A stretch of DNA of 64,000 bases from Corynebacterium fournieri (lineage in GTDB: Bacteria; Actinomycetota; Actinomycetes; Mycobacteriales; Mycobacteriaceae), in the NCBI RefSeq assembly GCF_030408775.1, contig NZ_CP047210.1, positions 248,001-312,000 of the forward strand, written 5' to 3'. Below are positions 8,651 to 17,629 of the stretch, piece by piece. The translations under genes were made by a program, and so were the position numbers. The notes under the pieces are model-generated. The model was not told where the DNA came from. It worked only from the letters and a program-made list of their open reading frames with translations, and searched no databases. Positions within the stretch are counted from its first letter, which is position 1. The number at the start of each line of letters is the position of its first letter.

Positions 8651-9661
8651 ATGTGGCGCATGGCTGATTACGACTTGACTCGACGCCCCCGCCGTTTGCG
8701 GCAAACCCCCGCTATCCGCGACTTTGTCACGGAGACGCGCCTGCACCCGGCTGACTTCATCCTCCCGGTGTTCATCGCCGACGGCATCGACGCGCCGCGC
8801 GAGATCCCGTCCATGCCGGGCGTGTACCAGCACACCGAGGACTCCCTCGTGGAAATCTGCCGCGAGGCGCTCGACGCCGGGGTGAAATGCGTGGACCTGT
8901 TCGGCGTGCCGCGCGAGGAGGACAAAGACGCCACTGGCTCCGTCGCAGTGCGCGAAGACGGCGTGCTCAACCGTGCGATCGCGCTTTTGCGCAAGGAGTT
9001 CGGCGACGAACTGATCATCATGACGGACACCTGCCTGGACGAGTTCACCGACCACGGCCACTGCGGCGTCCTGGTCACCGACGCGCACGGGCGTGAGGTC
9101 GTGGACAACGACGCCACGGTGGACATCTACTGCGACATGGCCGTCGCACAGGCCCGCGCCGGCGCCCACATTGTCAGCCCCTCCGGCATGATGGACGGCC
9201 AGATCGCCGCCATCCGCGAGGCGCTGGACAACGCTGGCTACCAGGATGTGGCGATCATGGCCTACTCCGCCAAGTACGCCTCTAAGTTCTTCGGCCCGTT
9301 CCGCGACGCCGTCGGCTCCTCGCTCAAGGGCGACCGCCGCACTTACCAGCAGGACCCGGCCAACGTGCGCGAATCCCTGCTGGAGGCGGAGCTGGACGTC
9401 GCCGAAGGCGCGGACTTTGTCATGGTCAAGCCGGCGCTGCCGTACCTGGACGTGCTGGCCAAGATTGCGGAGGCGTCCCCGGTGCCGGTGGCGGCCTACC
9501 AGGTCTCCGGCGAGTACGCCATGCTGAACGCGGCCGGCCAGAACGGCTGGATCGACTACGAGGAGACGATGATGGAAGCGTTGATGTCCATCAAGCGCGC
9601 CGGCGCAGACCAGATTTTCACCTACTACGCCATCGAGGCAGCAAAGAGGCTCAATGGTTAG
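8651..9661 (+). CDS. hemB: porphobilinogen synthase (delta-aminolevulinic acid dehydratase)
   Basis: 336 residues from the ATG at 8651, 11 nt after GGAGG (8635-8639); an in-frame ATG at 8660 is the alternative. The enzyme condenses two 5-aminolevulinates into porphobilinogen. [18 protein letters not shown] holds the metal-binding cysteines, and [10 protein letters not shown] and [11 protein letters not shown] the active site, with the Schiff-base Lys in the latter. Its last 8 nt overlap the next membrane-protein gene. Confidence 0.97.
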   Translation: MWRMADYDLTRRPRRLRQTPAIRDFVTETRLHPADFILPVFIADGIDAPREIPSMPGVYQHTEDSLVEICREALDAGVKCVDLFGVPREEDKDATGSVAVREDGVLNRAIALLRKEFGDELIIMTDTCLDEFTDHGHCGVLVTDAHGREVVDNDATVDIYCDMAVAQARAGAHIVSPSGMMDGQIAAIREALDNAGYQDVAIMAYSAKYASKFFGPFRDAVGSSLKGDRRTYQQDPANVRESLLEAELDVAEGADFVMVKPALPYLDVLAKIAEASPVPVAAYQVSGEYAMLNAAGQNGWIDYEETMMEALMSIKRAGADQIFTYYAIEAAKRLNG

Positions 9662-10277
9662 CTTGCCACCAATGACACCGGGGTCGCCGAGCAGGGTGGA
9701 ACCGGAGGCCGTGGACAAGCGCAAAGGCTCCATGCCGGAAGCCGTGCGCTACATGCTCACCTGCTGGGCCGTGATGATCGGCGGCGAGGTCGTGCACCAG
9801 ATCTTTGCGGTGGTGTCAAGCATCATCGACCCGTCGGCGCTGAAAGAGGTGGCTAAAGAGCGCGCCAAAAACGGCGACGGGGAAGTCTCGGACGCGCTGA
9901 TGAACGCCAGCGTGTACGGCTCTATCTTCCTGATGGCCCTGTTGCAGCTGGGCGTGATCGTGCTGTTCGCGTTCGCGCTGCGCGCGGTGCGCAACCAGGC
10001 GAAGTGGGCGGAAAATGCCCGCCGGCTGCTGCAGATCTTCTCCGGCTTCTTCGCGCTGCGCATGCTCACGCTGTTCATGATGGCCCCGGCCTCGACGGCG
10101 GTGCCCATGGCGCTGTTCGGCGTGGACGGTGTGGTCCAAATTGTGCTCGGTGTTGCGGGCGTGATGGGCATCATCTATTCAGTGGACAAGGATGCCGTGG
10201 CGTGGACGAAGCCGAAATCAGGCAAGCCCGGCACTGGCGCCGCACATGAAGATGCGCCGGAGACAGAGGAGAAATAG
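9654..10277 (+). CDS. four-helix membrane protein of unknown function
   Basis: 207 residues from the ATG at 9654, which follows AAGAGG at 9644-9649 and overlaps hemB by 8 nt; an ATG at 9672 is possible. After a short hydrophilic N-terminus come four hydrophobic segments (for example [19 protein letters not shown]), then a charged C-terminus rich in Pro, Lys and Glu. Conserved position between hemB and hemE in corynebacteria ties it to this operon. No recognised family and no catalytic residues. Confidence 0.8.
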   Translation: MVSLPPMTPGSPSRVEPEAVDKRKGSMPEAVRYMLTCWAVMIGGEVVHQIFAVVSSIIDPSALKEVAKERAKNGDGEVSDALMNASVYGSIFLMALLQLGVIVLFAFALRAVRNQAKWAENARRLLQIFSGFFALRMLTLFMMAPASTAVPMALFGVDGVVQIVLGVAGVMGIIYSVDKDAVAWTKPKSGKPGTGAAHEDAPETEEK

Positions 10278-10279
10278 CG

Positions 10280-10801
10280 GTGGCAGGGATGTTTCCGACC
10301 ATGGTGTCGGACCCGAACGACAACAACCGGCGCTACACCGGTGAGGTCGGGCCGGACTGGCCGCGGCCGCTGAAAACCGGCTACTACCTCAGCCTGGCGG
10401 CGGCGGTGCTGATGCTGGTGATCGCGTTTGTGACCATGGCCAACGGGGTGCCGGACCGGTTGCCCGATGCATGGATGATCGAAGGTGCAGACCAGGAGCT
10501 GTTCGACCGTTTCGCATCCAACCTGCGCATCTTCACCTGGTCGAACATCGTCGTCGCGTTAGGGCTCGCGGCCGCTGCGGCGTACCTGCCGCGCGGGTCC
10601 AAAACCGCGCGCCGATTCGCGGCGTTGTTTATCGCCTGCGGGGTGTTCGTCAACGCCGCGGGCTTCTTCGTCGGCGTTGCCGGTTGGGCGTCGCTCGTCG
10701 TGGTGGTTCTTTTGGTCTTCACCCTGTTTTTCCTGTTCCGCCCCGACGCCAACGCGTTCGTGGATAAACGCAGCGGCGATGTGTGGGAAGGCGTGGAATG
10801 A
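10280..10801 (+). CDS. four-helix membrane protein of unknown function
   Basis: 173 residues from a GTG at 10280, with GGAG at 10267-10270. Four predicted transmembrane helices: SLAAAVLMLVIAFVTMA, NIVVALGLAAAAAYL, LFIACGVFVNAAGFF and VVVVLLVFTLFFLF. It starts 2 nt after the preceding membrane-protein gene, and its TGA overlaps the ATG of the ATPase homologue (ATGA). The tight coupling suggests the two small proteins and the ATPase-like protein act together, perhaps as one membrane complex; that is inference. Confidence 0.8.
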   Translation: MAGMFPTMVSDPNDNNRRYTGEVGPDWPRPLKTGYYLSLAAAVLMLVIAFVTMANGVPDRLPDAWMIEGADQELFDRFASNLRIFTWSNIVVALGLAAAAAYLPRGSKTARRFAALFIACGVFVNAAGFFVGVAGWASLVVVVLLVFTLFFLFRPDANAFVDKRSGDVWEGVE

Positions 10802-13404
10802 GCAAGTACGAAGGCGAGGACTTAGAGACGCTGAGCACGACCGGGCGCGAAGGGGCCCAGCTGGCGGAGCTCGACGGGGAGGAACTCGAAGAGTGCATCG
10901 CGGCGGCGCGCGACGCCGCCCGGCAGGTCGGCATCGACCCCGCCACCGCGCGGCGCGACCTAGACGGCGAGCTGGTACGCCCCAACGCCTCCTACGCCTT
11001 CGAGCTCAGGGGGCTGGAAGACGGCCCGCAGCTGACCGAAATCGAGGATGCGCTCGAATCCCTCGAGGGCGTCTCCGCCCGCCTGGTGTATCCCACCCGC
11101 ATGGCATGGGTGACGGCGCCGGCGGCCATGCCGCTGCCGGAGCTGATCAAAACCATCGAGGATTTCGGGGTGACAGCCGTGGTCACGGACTCCACCCTGC
11201 AGCGCCGCGCGCACGGCCGCTACTGGACGGAACACCCCATGCCGCGGCGTGCGAAGCACCACCGCAAAGAAGAGGCGGCGCACCTGCTCGCCCGCGCGCA
11301 GGGGTTCGTGCAGAACAAGACCCGCGCCCAGCGGCGCAGCGGCGACGTGCTGTTTACTGCCCGCGACCTGGTCACCCCGGCCAGGCTGTGGCTGGCGGTG
11401 CTGCTGACTATCCCGGTGCTGCTGCTGACGTACGTGCCCGCGCTGAACTTTCCCGGCTGGCAGTGGGTGGCTTTCGCGTTGACCACCCCGGTGGCGTTGT
11501 GGTGCGCCTCCCCGTTCCACCGCGCGATGGCCGGTGGCGTGCGGCGGGGCCTGTCCGCGCTGGACGGCGCGAGTTCGATTGCGATTTTGGCGTCCTACCT
11601 GTGGTCGTTCGCCACCTTGCTGTTCACGGACGCTGGCCGCATCGGCTATGAATCCACGGGCAACTGGGTGCCGTTGGATATCGGGGAGGGCCCGGAGCTC
11701 TACCTCGAGGTCGCCTGCACCGTGACCACCCTGCTGCTGCTCGGCCGCTTTTTCTCCGTGCGCGTGCGCACCAACCTGCTCGACGAGCTAGAGGCGCGCC
11801 GCCCCGGCGCGGACGCCCTCTACGAGGTCACCCACCGCAAGAAGGGCGGCGGCAGCGAGATGCTGCCGGCCACAGAGATCATGCGTGGCGACGACGTCTG
11901 CGTCCGCGCCGGCCAGGTCATCCCCGTCGACGGGGAAGTGGTGGGCGGTTCGGGCTCGACCGGCTGGGAGTTGGTGAACACCCGGGACAACCCGCAGCTG
12001 AAGGTGGGCAAACGCGTGGTGGCGGGCTCCGTGGTGCGCGAAGGCGACATCAAGGTTCGCGCCAGCCGTGTGGGGCACACCACCCTGCTCACCGCCGTGC
12101 AGCGGTGGCTGGAGGAGGCGTCGCGGCACCAGAACGCGGCGACGATGGTCTCCACCCGCTCCGCGAGCATGCTCATCCCGGCCGCGTACGCCATCGCGGT
12201 GCTGGACTTCGGTTTATGGCTGCTGTTTACCGGCAACATCAACACGGCCGCTTCCACCGCGCTGGCCATCCTGATCGTGGTGGCGCCGTTCAGTTTGGCC
12301 ATTTCGCCGGCGCTGGCGATCCGCCAGGGAATCGAGGCGGCGGTGCGCAACGGTGTGCTCGTGCGCGACGGCAATGCGTTGCGCATTTTGTCCAAGGTGG
12401 ACACGGTCGTGTTCAACCGCGTCGGCACCCTGGTGCTGCCCAAGATGAGCGTGGAAACCGTCACCGCCGCCGAGGGCGAAAGCAGCGAGCTGGTGGTGCG
12501 CATCGCCGGTGTGCTGTCCGCGGATTCGGACCACCCGGCGTCGCGGGCCATTGTCAAAGCTGCCCGCGAAGTGCGCGATGCCCGCTCCGGGGATCCGCGT
12601 CTGCCGAACTGGCTCGAGGTCAGCGAGGACGTGATCACCCCGGACGGCGAGTTCGGCGGCCGTGTGACTGCCACCTGGGGCACCGGCGATAACGCCCGCA
12701 CGCAGACCCTGGACGCCTCCCTGTGGCGCCCGACCAACCTGTCGCAGCTGAAAGGCAAACTCTCCGTGGCGGCCACCACCGGCGGCACCCCGGTCGTGGT
12801 GCGCTGGGACGGCAAGGACCGCGGCGTGATCACCCTGTTCGACCCCGCCAAGGAGGACGCGATCCAGGCGGTGGACACCCTGGAATCCATGGGCGTGGAA
12901 ACGGTGATGCTCTCCCGCGACACCTACCCGGTGGCCCGCCGGTTCGCGGACTTTTTGGGCATCTCCCAAGTGCTGGCCGGCATCCGCTCACAGCAGAAGC
13001 CCGCCGCGGTGCGCGCCCTGCACACCCAGGGCGGCATTGTGGCCATGGTGGGAGATTCCAGCGTGCTGCCGGTGCTGCGCGTGGCGGATTCCGGCATCCT
13101 CTACGCCGGGGAAGACCTCTACGGCACCAAGGCGCCAAATTGGAACAGCGTGTGCGACGTGGTGCTGGTGCGCAACGATGTCATGGCGGTGGCCCAGCTT
13201 GTAGAGCACGCCCGTCGCGTCAACGGCATCGCCGACCGCAACCTCTGGTTCGCGGGCATCTACAACGCGCTCGCCATCGTGCTCGCCGCCGCGGGAGTGC
13301 TCCCGCCGGTGGGTGCGACCCTGCTCATGCTGGGCAGTTCCCTGCTTGTGGAGTACAGCTCCCGCCGCGCCGGCAGGTTCCGGGTTCAGGGCCTTCGCCG
13401 GTAG
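10798..13404 (+). CDS. degenerate P1B-type ATPase homologue (predicted pseudoenzyme)
   Basis: 868 residues with the heavy-metal P-type ATPase layout: an HMA-like N-terminal fold (about 48-110) without CxxC, paired helices, an actuator-like domain, P/N domains and two C-terminal helices. The catalytic motifs are lost. The phosphorylation loop DKTGT reads VVFNRVGTL, with Asn540 (AAC at 12415-12417) in place of the phosphorylated Asp. The actuator TGES is replaced by VNTRDNPQ. The membrane metal site CPC is VAPFSLA. The hinge GDGxNDxPAL reads GDSSVLPVL from Asp753. The SDHP element of the N domain remains. The frame is intact and full length, so this is a maintained pseudoenzyme, not a decaying gene. 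The ATG overlaps the upstream stop; hemE follows after 11 nt. A role in heme or metal handling is inferred only from its place. Confidence 0.9.
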   Translation: MSKYEGEDLETLSTTGREGAQLAELDGEELEECIAAARDAARQVGIDPATARRDLDGELVRPNASYAFELRGLEDGPQLTEIEDALESLEGVSARLVYPTRMAWVTAPAAMPLPELIKTIEDFGVTAVVTDSTLQRRAHGRYWTEHPMPRRAKHHRKEEAAHLLARAQGFVQNKTRAQRRSGDVLFTARDLVTPARLWLAVLLTIPVLLLTYVPALNFPGWQWVAFALTTPVALWCASPFHRAMAGGVRRGLSALDGASSIAILASYLWSFATLLFTDAGRIGYESTGNWVPLDIGEGPELYLEVACTVTTLLLLGRFFSVRVRTNLLDELEARRPGADALYEVTHRKKGGGSEMLPATEIMRGDDVCVRAGQVIPVDGEVVGGSGSTGWELVNTRDNPQLKVGKRVVAGSVVREGDIKVRASRVGHTTLLTAVQRWLEEASRHQNAATMVSTRSASMLIPAAYAIAVLDFGLWLLFTGNINTAASTALAILIVVAPFSLAISPALAIRQGIEAAVRNGVLVRDGNALRILSKVDTVVFNRVGTLVLPKMSVETVTAAEGESSELVVRIAGVLSADSDHPASRAIVKAAREVRDARSGDPRLPNWLEVSEDVITPDGEFGGRVTATWGTGDNARTQTLDASLWRPTNLSQLKGKLSVAATTGGTPVVVRWDGKDRGVITLFDPAKEDAIQAVDTLESMGVETVMLSRDTYPVARRFADFLGISQVLAGIRSQQKPAAVRALHTQGGIVAMVGDSSVLPVLRVADSGILYAGEDLYGTKAPNWNSVCDVVLVRNDVMAVAQLVEHARRVNGIADRNLWFAGIYNALAIVLAAAGVLPPVGATLLMLGSSLLVEYSSRRAGRFRVQGLRR

Positions 13405-13415
13405 GCTGAGGCACC

Positions 13416-14465
13416 ATGACCAGACGCGATCTCACCAACGCACCCCTGCTCGAGGCGGCGTACGGCCGTGCCCCCTCGCGCACCCCGGTGTGGTTCATGC
13501 GCCAGGCCGGCCGCTCCCTGCCCGAGTACCGCAAAGTGCGCGAGGGCATCCCCATGCTGGATTCCTGCTTCATGCCGGAGCTGCTCGCGGAGATCACACT
13601 GCAGCCGGTGCGCCGCCACGACGTTGACGCGGCGATCCTGTTTTCGGACATCGTGGTGCCGCTCAAGGCCGCGGGCGTGGACGTGGAGATCGTCCCCGGG
13701 CGCGGGCCTGTGATGGCGGAGGCGGTGCGGACGCGAAGCGACGTCGACAAGCTGCCTCTGCTCGAGCACGAGGTGGCCGAAGTCGCCGAGGGCATCCGCA
13801 TCATCTTGGATGAGCTGAGCGACACCCAGGCGCTGATCGGCTTTGTCGGCGCGCCGTTTACGCTGGCCAGCTACCTCATCGAGGGCGGGCCGAGCAAGAA
13901 CCACGAAAAAACCAAGGCGATGATGCACGCCGAGCCGGAGACCTGGCACGCGCTGATGCGCCGGCTGGTGCCCACCATCATCGCGTTTTTGCGCACCCAG
14001 GTAGACGCCGGCATTGACGCGATGCAGCTGTTCGACTCCTGGGCGGGCTTTCTCACCGAAGCCGATTACCGCGAGTTCGTGCTGCCGTACTCCACCAAGA
14101 TCCTGGAATCCGTGGCGGGCGAGATCCCGCGCATCCACTTCGGGGTGACCACCGGCGAGCTGCTCGGCGCCATGTCCGCAGCCGGCAGCGAAGTCATGGG
14201 CGTGGACTGGCGCGTGCCGCTGGATACCGCCGCTACCCGTTTCGCCTCCCCGCGCGTGCTGCAGGGCAACCTGGACCCGGCCATGCTGTTCGCGGGGGAG
14301 GACGTGGTGCGCGGCGAGGTGGCCCGCATCAAGGCGGAAGCCGCCCGCGCCATCGCCGCGGGGGACGCCACCGGCCACATCTTCAACCTCGGCCACGGCG
14401 TGCTGCCCACCACCGACGCAGACGCGATCACTGAGGCCGTGCGCATCATCCACGAGGAGAGCTAA
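13416..14465 (+). CDS. hemE: uroporphyrinogen decarboxylase
   Basis: 349 residues. It decarboxylates the four acetate side chains of uroporphyrinogen III to give coproporphyrinogen III. The N-terminal signature PVWFMRQAGRSLPEYR and the central GFVGAPFTLASYL and FDSWAG motifs are intact. No Shine-Dalgarno is seen; TAGGCT at 13402-13407 lies 8 nt before the ATG, so part of its expression may be leaderless. The stop TAA overlaps the hemY ATG by one base. Confidence 0.97.
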   Translation: MTRRDLTNAPLLEAAYGRAPSRTPVWFMRQAGRSLPEYRKVREGIPMLDSCFMPELLAEITLQPVRRHDVDAAILFSDIVVPLKAAGVDVEIVPGRGPVMAEAVRTRSDVDKLPLLEHEVAEVAEGIRIILDELSDTQALIGFVGAPFTLASYLIEGGPSKNHEKTKAMMHAEPETWHALMRRLVPTIIAFLRTQVDAGIDAMQLFDSWAGFLTEADYREFVLPYSTKILESVAGEIPRIHFGVTTGELLGAMSAAGSEVMGVDWRVPLDTAATRFASPRVLQGNLDPAMLFAGEDVVRGEVARIKAEAARAIAAGDATGHIFNLGHGVLPTTDADAITEAVRIIHEES

Positions 14466-15883
14466 TGAATATTGCCATCATCGGTGCTGGTCTGGCGGGC
14501 CTGACCGCCGCGTTTGAGCTGCGCAAGCGCAACCCGGATGCGGACGTGAAGGTCGACGTGTACGAGGCCACCGACCGCATCGGCGGCAAACTGCACACCG
14601 TCGCCTTCGAAGCCGGCCCCACCGACATGGGCGCGGAGGCCTTCATGGCGCGCCGGAAGGACGCCGTTGACTTCTTCACCGAGCTCGGCCTGGCGGACTC
14701 CCTGGTGGAGCCGTCCGGCCTGCGCTCCCTGGTGTGGGTGGACGGCCAAGCGCGCGATCTGCCCACCGGCGGCGTGATGGGCATCCCGTCGTCCTCTGAA
14801 ACGGTCAAGCACCTGGTCAGCGCGGAAACCGCAGAGCGCATCGACACCGAAGCCGAGCGCGCCGGGTTCGACTGGGAAGTAGGCGGCGACGTCAACGTGG
14901 GCCAGCTCGTGCGCGAGCGCTACGGCGACGAGGTGGTGGACAACATCGTGTCCTCCCTGCTCGGCGGGGTGTACTCCTGCACCGCCGACGACCTGGGCGT
15001 GCGCGCCACCATCCCGCAGCTGGCCGGGGAGTTCGACCGCCTCGCCGCCGACGGGCTCGTCCACCTGTCCACCGCCGTGGCCAACCTGGAGCGCTCCCGC
15101 CGGGAGATGCCCACCGGCCAAGGCGCGGTGTTCAAGACCTTCCGCGACGGCTACCAGGAGCTCTACGAAACGCTCGCGGAGAAATCCGGCGCCGACATCT
15201 ACATCGACGCGTTCATCTCCTCCATCGAGCTCGAAGGCAGCGCCGACGCCCCCAAGTACCGGCTCAAGGGCGGCGAGGACACCGTCTACGACCACGTCAT
15301 CCTCGCCGTGCCCGCCCCCACCGCAGCCCTGCTGTTGAAGTCGGTCGCTCCCGCCGCCTCCGAGCAGCTGAAAACCGTCAAGCTGGCCAACTCCGCCGTG
15401 GTGGGCATGCGCTTCGCCACCGACGAGGGCCTGCCCGAAAACTCCGGTGTGCTCGTGGCCACCGGCGCCGAGGACGTCCACGCCAAGGCGTTCACCTTCT
15501 CCTCCCGCAAGTGGCCCCACCTGGCCGAGCGCGGCGGGGCGCTCGTGCGCGCCAGCTTCGGCCGCTTCGGCGACACCGTCGCTTTCGCCACCACAGAGGA
15601 CGACCTGGTGGATTGGGCCCTCGACGATCTGCACACCATCACCGGCTTCGACGGCCGCGCCGCCGGCCTGGAGGAAATCTACGTCCAGCGCTGGCTCGGC
15701 GGCCTGCCCCGCTTCGACGAAGGCCACCTCGCCACCGTCGCCCAGGTGCGCACTCTGCTTAACGACGAACCAAAGGCCGCCAACATCTCCATCACCGGTG
15801 CCTGGGCCGGAGGCGTCGGCGTGCCGGCAGTGATTGCGGATGCGCGGGCGGTAGCTGTAGACGTCGCAAAGCACACGCCCTAG
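14465..15883 (+). CDS. hemY: HemY-type FAD oxidase, probably coproporphyrinogen III oxidase
   Basis: 472 residues. The N-terminus has the FAD dinucleotide-binding fold IIGAGLAGLTAAFELRK, and the C-terminus ITGAWAGGVGVPAV is the second FAD-contacting motif. In actinobacteria HemY homologues (CgoX) oxidise coproporphyrinogen III to coproporphyrin III in the coproporphyrin-dependent pathway rather than acting on protoporphyrinogen IX; that reading follows from lineage. Translationally coupled to hemE. Ferrochelatase and HemQ are not in this window. Confidence 0.93.
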   Translation: MNIAIIGAGLAGLTAAFELRKRNPDADVKVDVYEATDRIGGKLHTVAFEAGPTDMGAEAFMARRKDAVDFFTELGLADSLVEPSGLRSLVWVDGQARDLPTGGVMGIPSSSETVKHLVSAETAERIDTEAERAGFDWEVGGDVNVGQLVRERYGDEVVDNIVSSLLGGVYSCTADDLGVRATIPQLAGEFDRLAADGLVHLSTAVANLERSRREMPTGQGAVFKTFRDGYQELYETLAEKSGADIYIDAFISSIELEGSADAPKYRLKGGEDTVYDHVILAVPAPTAALLLKSVAPAASEQLKTVKLANSAVVGMRFATDEGLPENSGVLVATGAEDVHAKAFTFSSRKWPHLAERGGALVRASFGRFGDTVAFATTEDDLVDWALDDLHTITGFDGRAAGLEEIYVQRWLGGLPRFDEGHLATVAQVRTLLNDEPKAANISITGAWAGGVGVPAVIADARAVAVDVAKHTP

Positions 15884-15888
15884 CCCCA

Positions 15889-15908
15889 CCCCCAACTGCC
15901 GTTGGGGG
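15889..15908 (+). terminator. hairpin after hemY
   Basis: CCCCCAAC, TGCC loop, GTTGGGGG: a perfect 8-bp stem 5 nt after the hemY stop. There is no T-run, so it may be a weak terminator or an mRNA 3'-end stabiliser. Confidence 0.6.
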
Positions 15909-15939
15909 CGGAGGTGAATGTGCACTAGGTTGATCAGCT

Positions 15940-16698
15940 ATGGACGACAACGCGGAGACACGCGAAACCACCGCCGAGAAGGAATGGTGGGAAGAAGACG
16001 GCCTGCCGTGGAACAGCAAACCCACCAAGGCCGACTACTGGTGCCTGGGCTGGTTCGGCTTCGTCGGCATCTTCGGCCTCGCCATGATCCCGCTGCGCGC
16101 GTGGCTTCTGGGCCTGGACCCGCCGATTATGCTCGCGCTGACCGGCTCCCGCCTCGGCGCGGCCTCCACGGGCGCGCTCGCCGCGGTGGGCGAGGCGCCG
16201 CACTGGCTGTTGTTCCTGCTCATCGGCTCGATCGTGAACATCAAGTTCGACTGGATCTACTGGTGGGCCGGCAAACTGTGGGGCCGCGGGATCCTGGACG
16301 TGCAAGCCGCGAACTCCCCGCGTGCGGCGAAAAACATCGCGCGGGTGGAAAGCTGGGCGGTCAAACTCGGCTGGGTGGGCATCTTCCTGGCGTATGTGCC
16401 CATCCCGCTGCCGATCGCGTTTGTGGTGTTCGTGCTCATGGGCATGACCGGCATGCCGCTGTGGAAGTTCATGGTCTTGGACTTCGTGGCGAAGACGCTG
16501 TGGTCCTTTCTCTACCTGGGCCTGGGCTGGTGGATCGGCGAGCCGGTGGTCGAGGTGCTCGACGGCTACGCCAAGGTGGCTAACTGGGTCGCCATCGCGC
16601 TGTTGGTGGTGGTGTTCTTCGGTATCTTCCGCAACCAGGGCAAGAAGAAGTCCGGGGCTGTGGAGGCCGTGGGCAACGAGATCGAGGCTGGGAAGTAG
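15940..16698 (+). CDS. DedA-like membrane protein (VTT domain)
   Basis: 252 residues with an acidic N-terminus and about five hydrophobic segments. The stretch KLGWVGIFLAYVPIPLPIAF with the following GLGWWIGEP resembles the VTT/DedA fold (SNARE-associated Golgi protein family), which scrambles or flips lipids. No Shine-Dalgarno is seen; TAGGTT at 15926-15931 lies 8 nt before the ATG, consistent with a leaderless transcript. Substrate unknown. Confidence 0.7.
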   Translation: MDDNAETRETTAEKEWWEEDGLPWNSKPTKADYWCLGWFGFVGIFGLAMIPLRAWLLGLDPPIMLALTGSRLGAASTGALAAVGEAPHWLLFLLIGSIVNIKFDWIYWWAGKLWGRGILDVQAANSPRAAKNIARVESWAVKLGWVGIFLAYVPIPLPIAFVVFVLMGMTGMPLWKFMVLDFVAKTLWSFLYLGLGWWIGEPVVEVLDGYAKVANWVAIALLVVVFFGIFRNQGKKKSGAVEAVGNEIEAGK

Positions 16699-16772
16699 GT
16701 AGACCTCCCGGACTCGACTTCGGCGGGGCCTACTGCTTGCCGACGTCTACAGACCGCCGACGGGACCAGGCC

Positions 16773-17609
16773 CTAGCGGTTGACCACCACGGTGGAGAAG
16801 TCCTCGTCGCCGCGTCCGGCGTCCTGCTGGGTCTCCAGGGACGCCAGCGCTGCGGCGACGGCGGGCAGGTCCGCATCGGCGCTGTCCAGCATCAACCGCG
16901 CGTCCTTGGCAATGGCGTCGGCGGTGAAGTCGCCTGGAGACACCGAGCGCTCGCCGAGCAGGAACGGCTTTTTCATGTTCACGATGAACTCCAGGCCGGT
17001 GGAGCCGAGCATGTCCACCACCTGCTGCTCCGAAAGCCCCTGGGATTCGCCGAGCAGGAGGGCCTCTTTGAACCCTTCGATGGTCACGGCCAGGGCGAGG
17101 TTGGCCAGCAGCTTGCCGGTGGCGGCGCCGGCGGCGGTGTCGACCTCCTTGAGGCGCTCCGGGTTGGCCGCGGCCCAGGGGGAGACGACGGTGGCGACAG
17201 TATGACGTCGAGAAGCATTGGCGCTTCCCACGTACACGCCGAGCTTGCCCTCGCGCGCCGGCGGGAGCGAACCGACGACCGGGGTGTGCACGTAGCCGGG
17301 CACGGCCTGCGCGAAGTCGGCGGCGTCGGCGGGGGAGATGGTGGTGGCGTCGGCCCAGGTGACACCCTCGGGGATCAAGGCGGGCTCGATAACCACTTCG
17401 CGCACCGTGTCCGGGCCGAACAGGGAAGTGATCACGAGCTCGGCGCCCTCGACACACTCCGCCGGCGAGGAAGCGGCGCGAGCCCCGCGCTCTACCAGCG
17501 GTGTCGTCTTGGATGCGGTGCGGTTCCATACGGTCAGTTCATGGTCGTCGACGAGCTTGAGCGCGAGCTCCGTGCCCATGCGACCGAGGCCTAAAAACGC
17601 GATTTTCAT
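16773..17609 (-). CDS. NAD(P)-dependent oxidoreductase of the beta-hydroxyacid dehydrogenase family
   Basis: 278 residues from the ATG at 17609, chosen because MKIAFLGLGRMGTELA is the canonical N-terminus; an in-frame ATG at 17627 would add six residues and nearly abut hemL. GLGRMG is the dinucleotide-binding motif. The C-terminal helical domain has NLALAVTIEGFKEALLLGE, carrying the family catalytic Lys region. Relatives include 3-hydroxyisobutyrate, tartronate-semialdehyde and 6-phosphogluconate dehydrogenases; the substrate cannot be read from sequence. Divergent from hemL across about 20 nt, so the two promoters overlap. Confidence 0.85.
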   Translation of the reverse strand: MKIAFLGLGRMGTELALKLVDDHELTVWNRTASKTTPLVERGARAASSPAECVEGAELVITSLFGPDTVREVVIEPALIPEGVTWADATTISPADAADFAQAVPGYVHTPVVGSLPPAREGKLGVYVGSANASRRHTVATVVSPWAAANPERLKEVDTAAGAATGKLLANLALAVTIEGFKEALLLGESQGLSEQQVVDMLGSTGLEFIVNMKKPFLLGERSVSPGDFTADAIAKDARLMLDSADADLPAVAAALASLETQQDAGRGDEDFSTVVVNR

Positions 17610-17629
17610 ATGGCCTAGGATAGACAACC

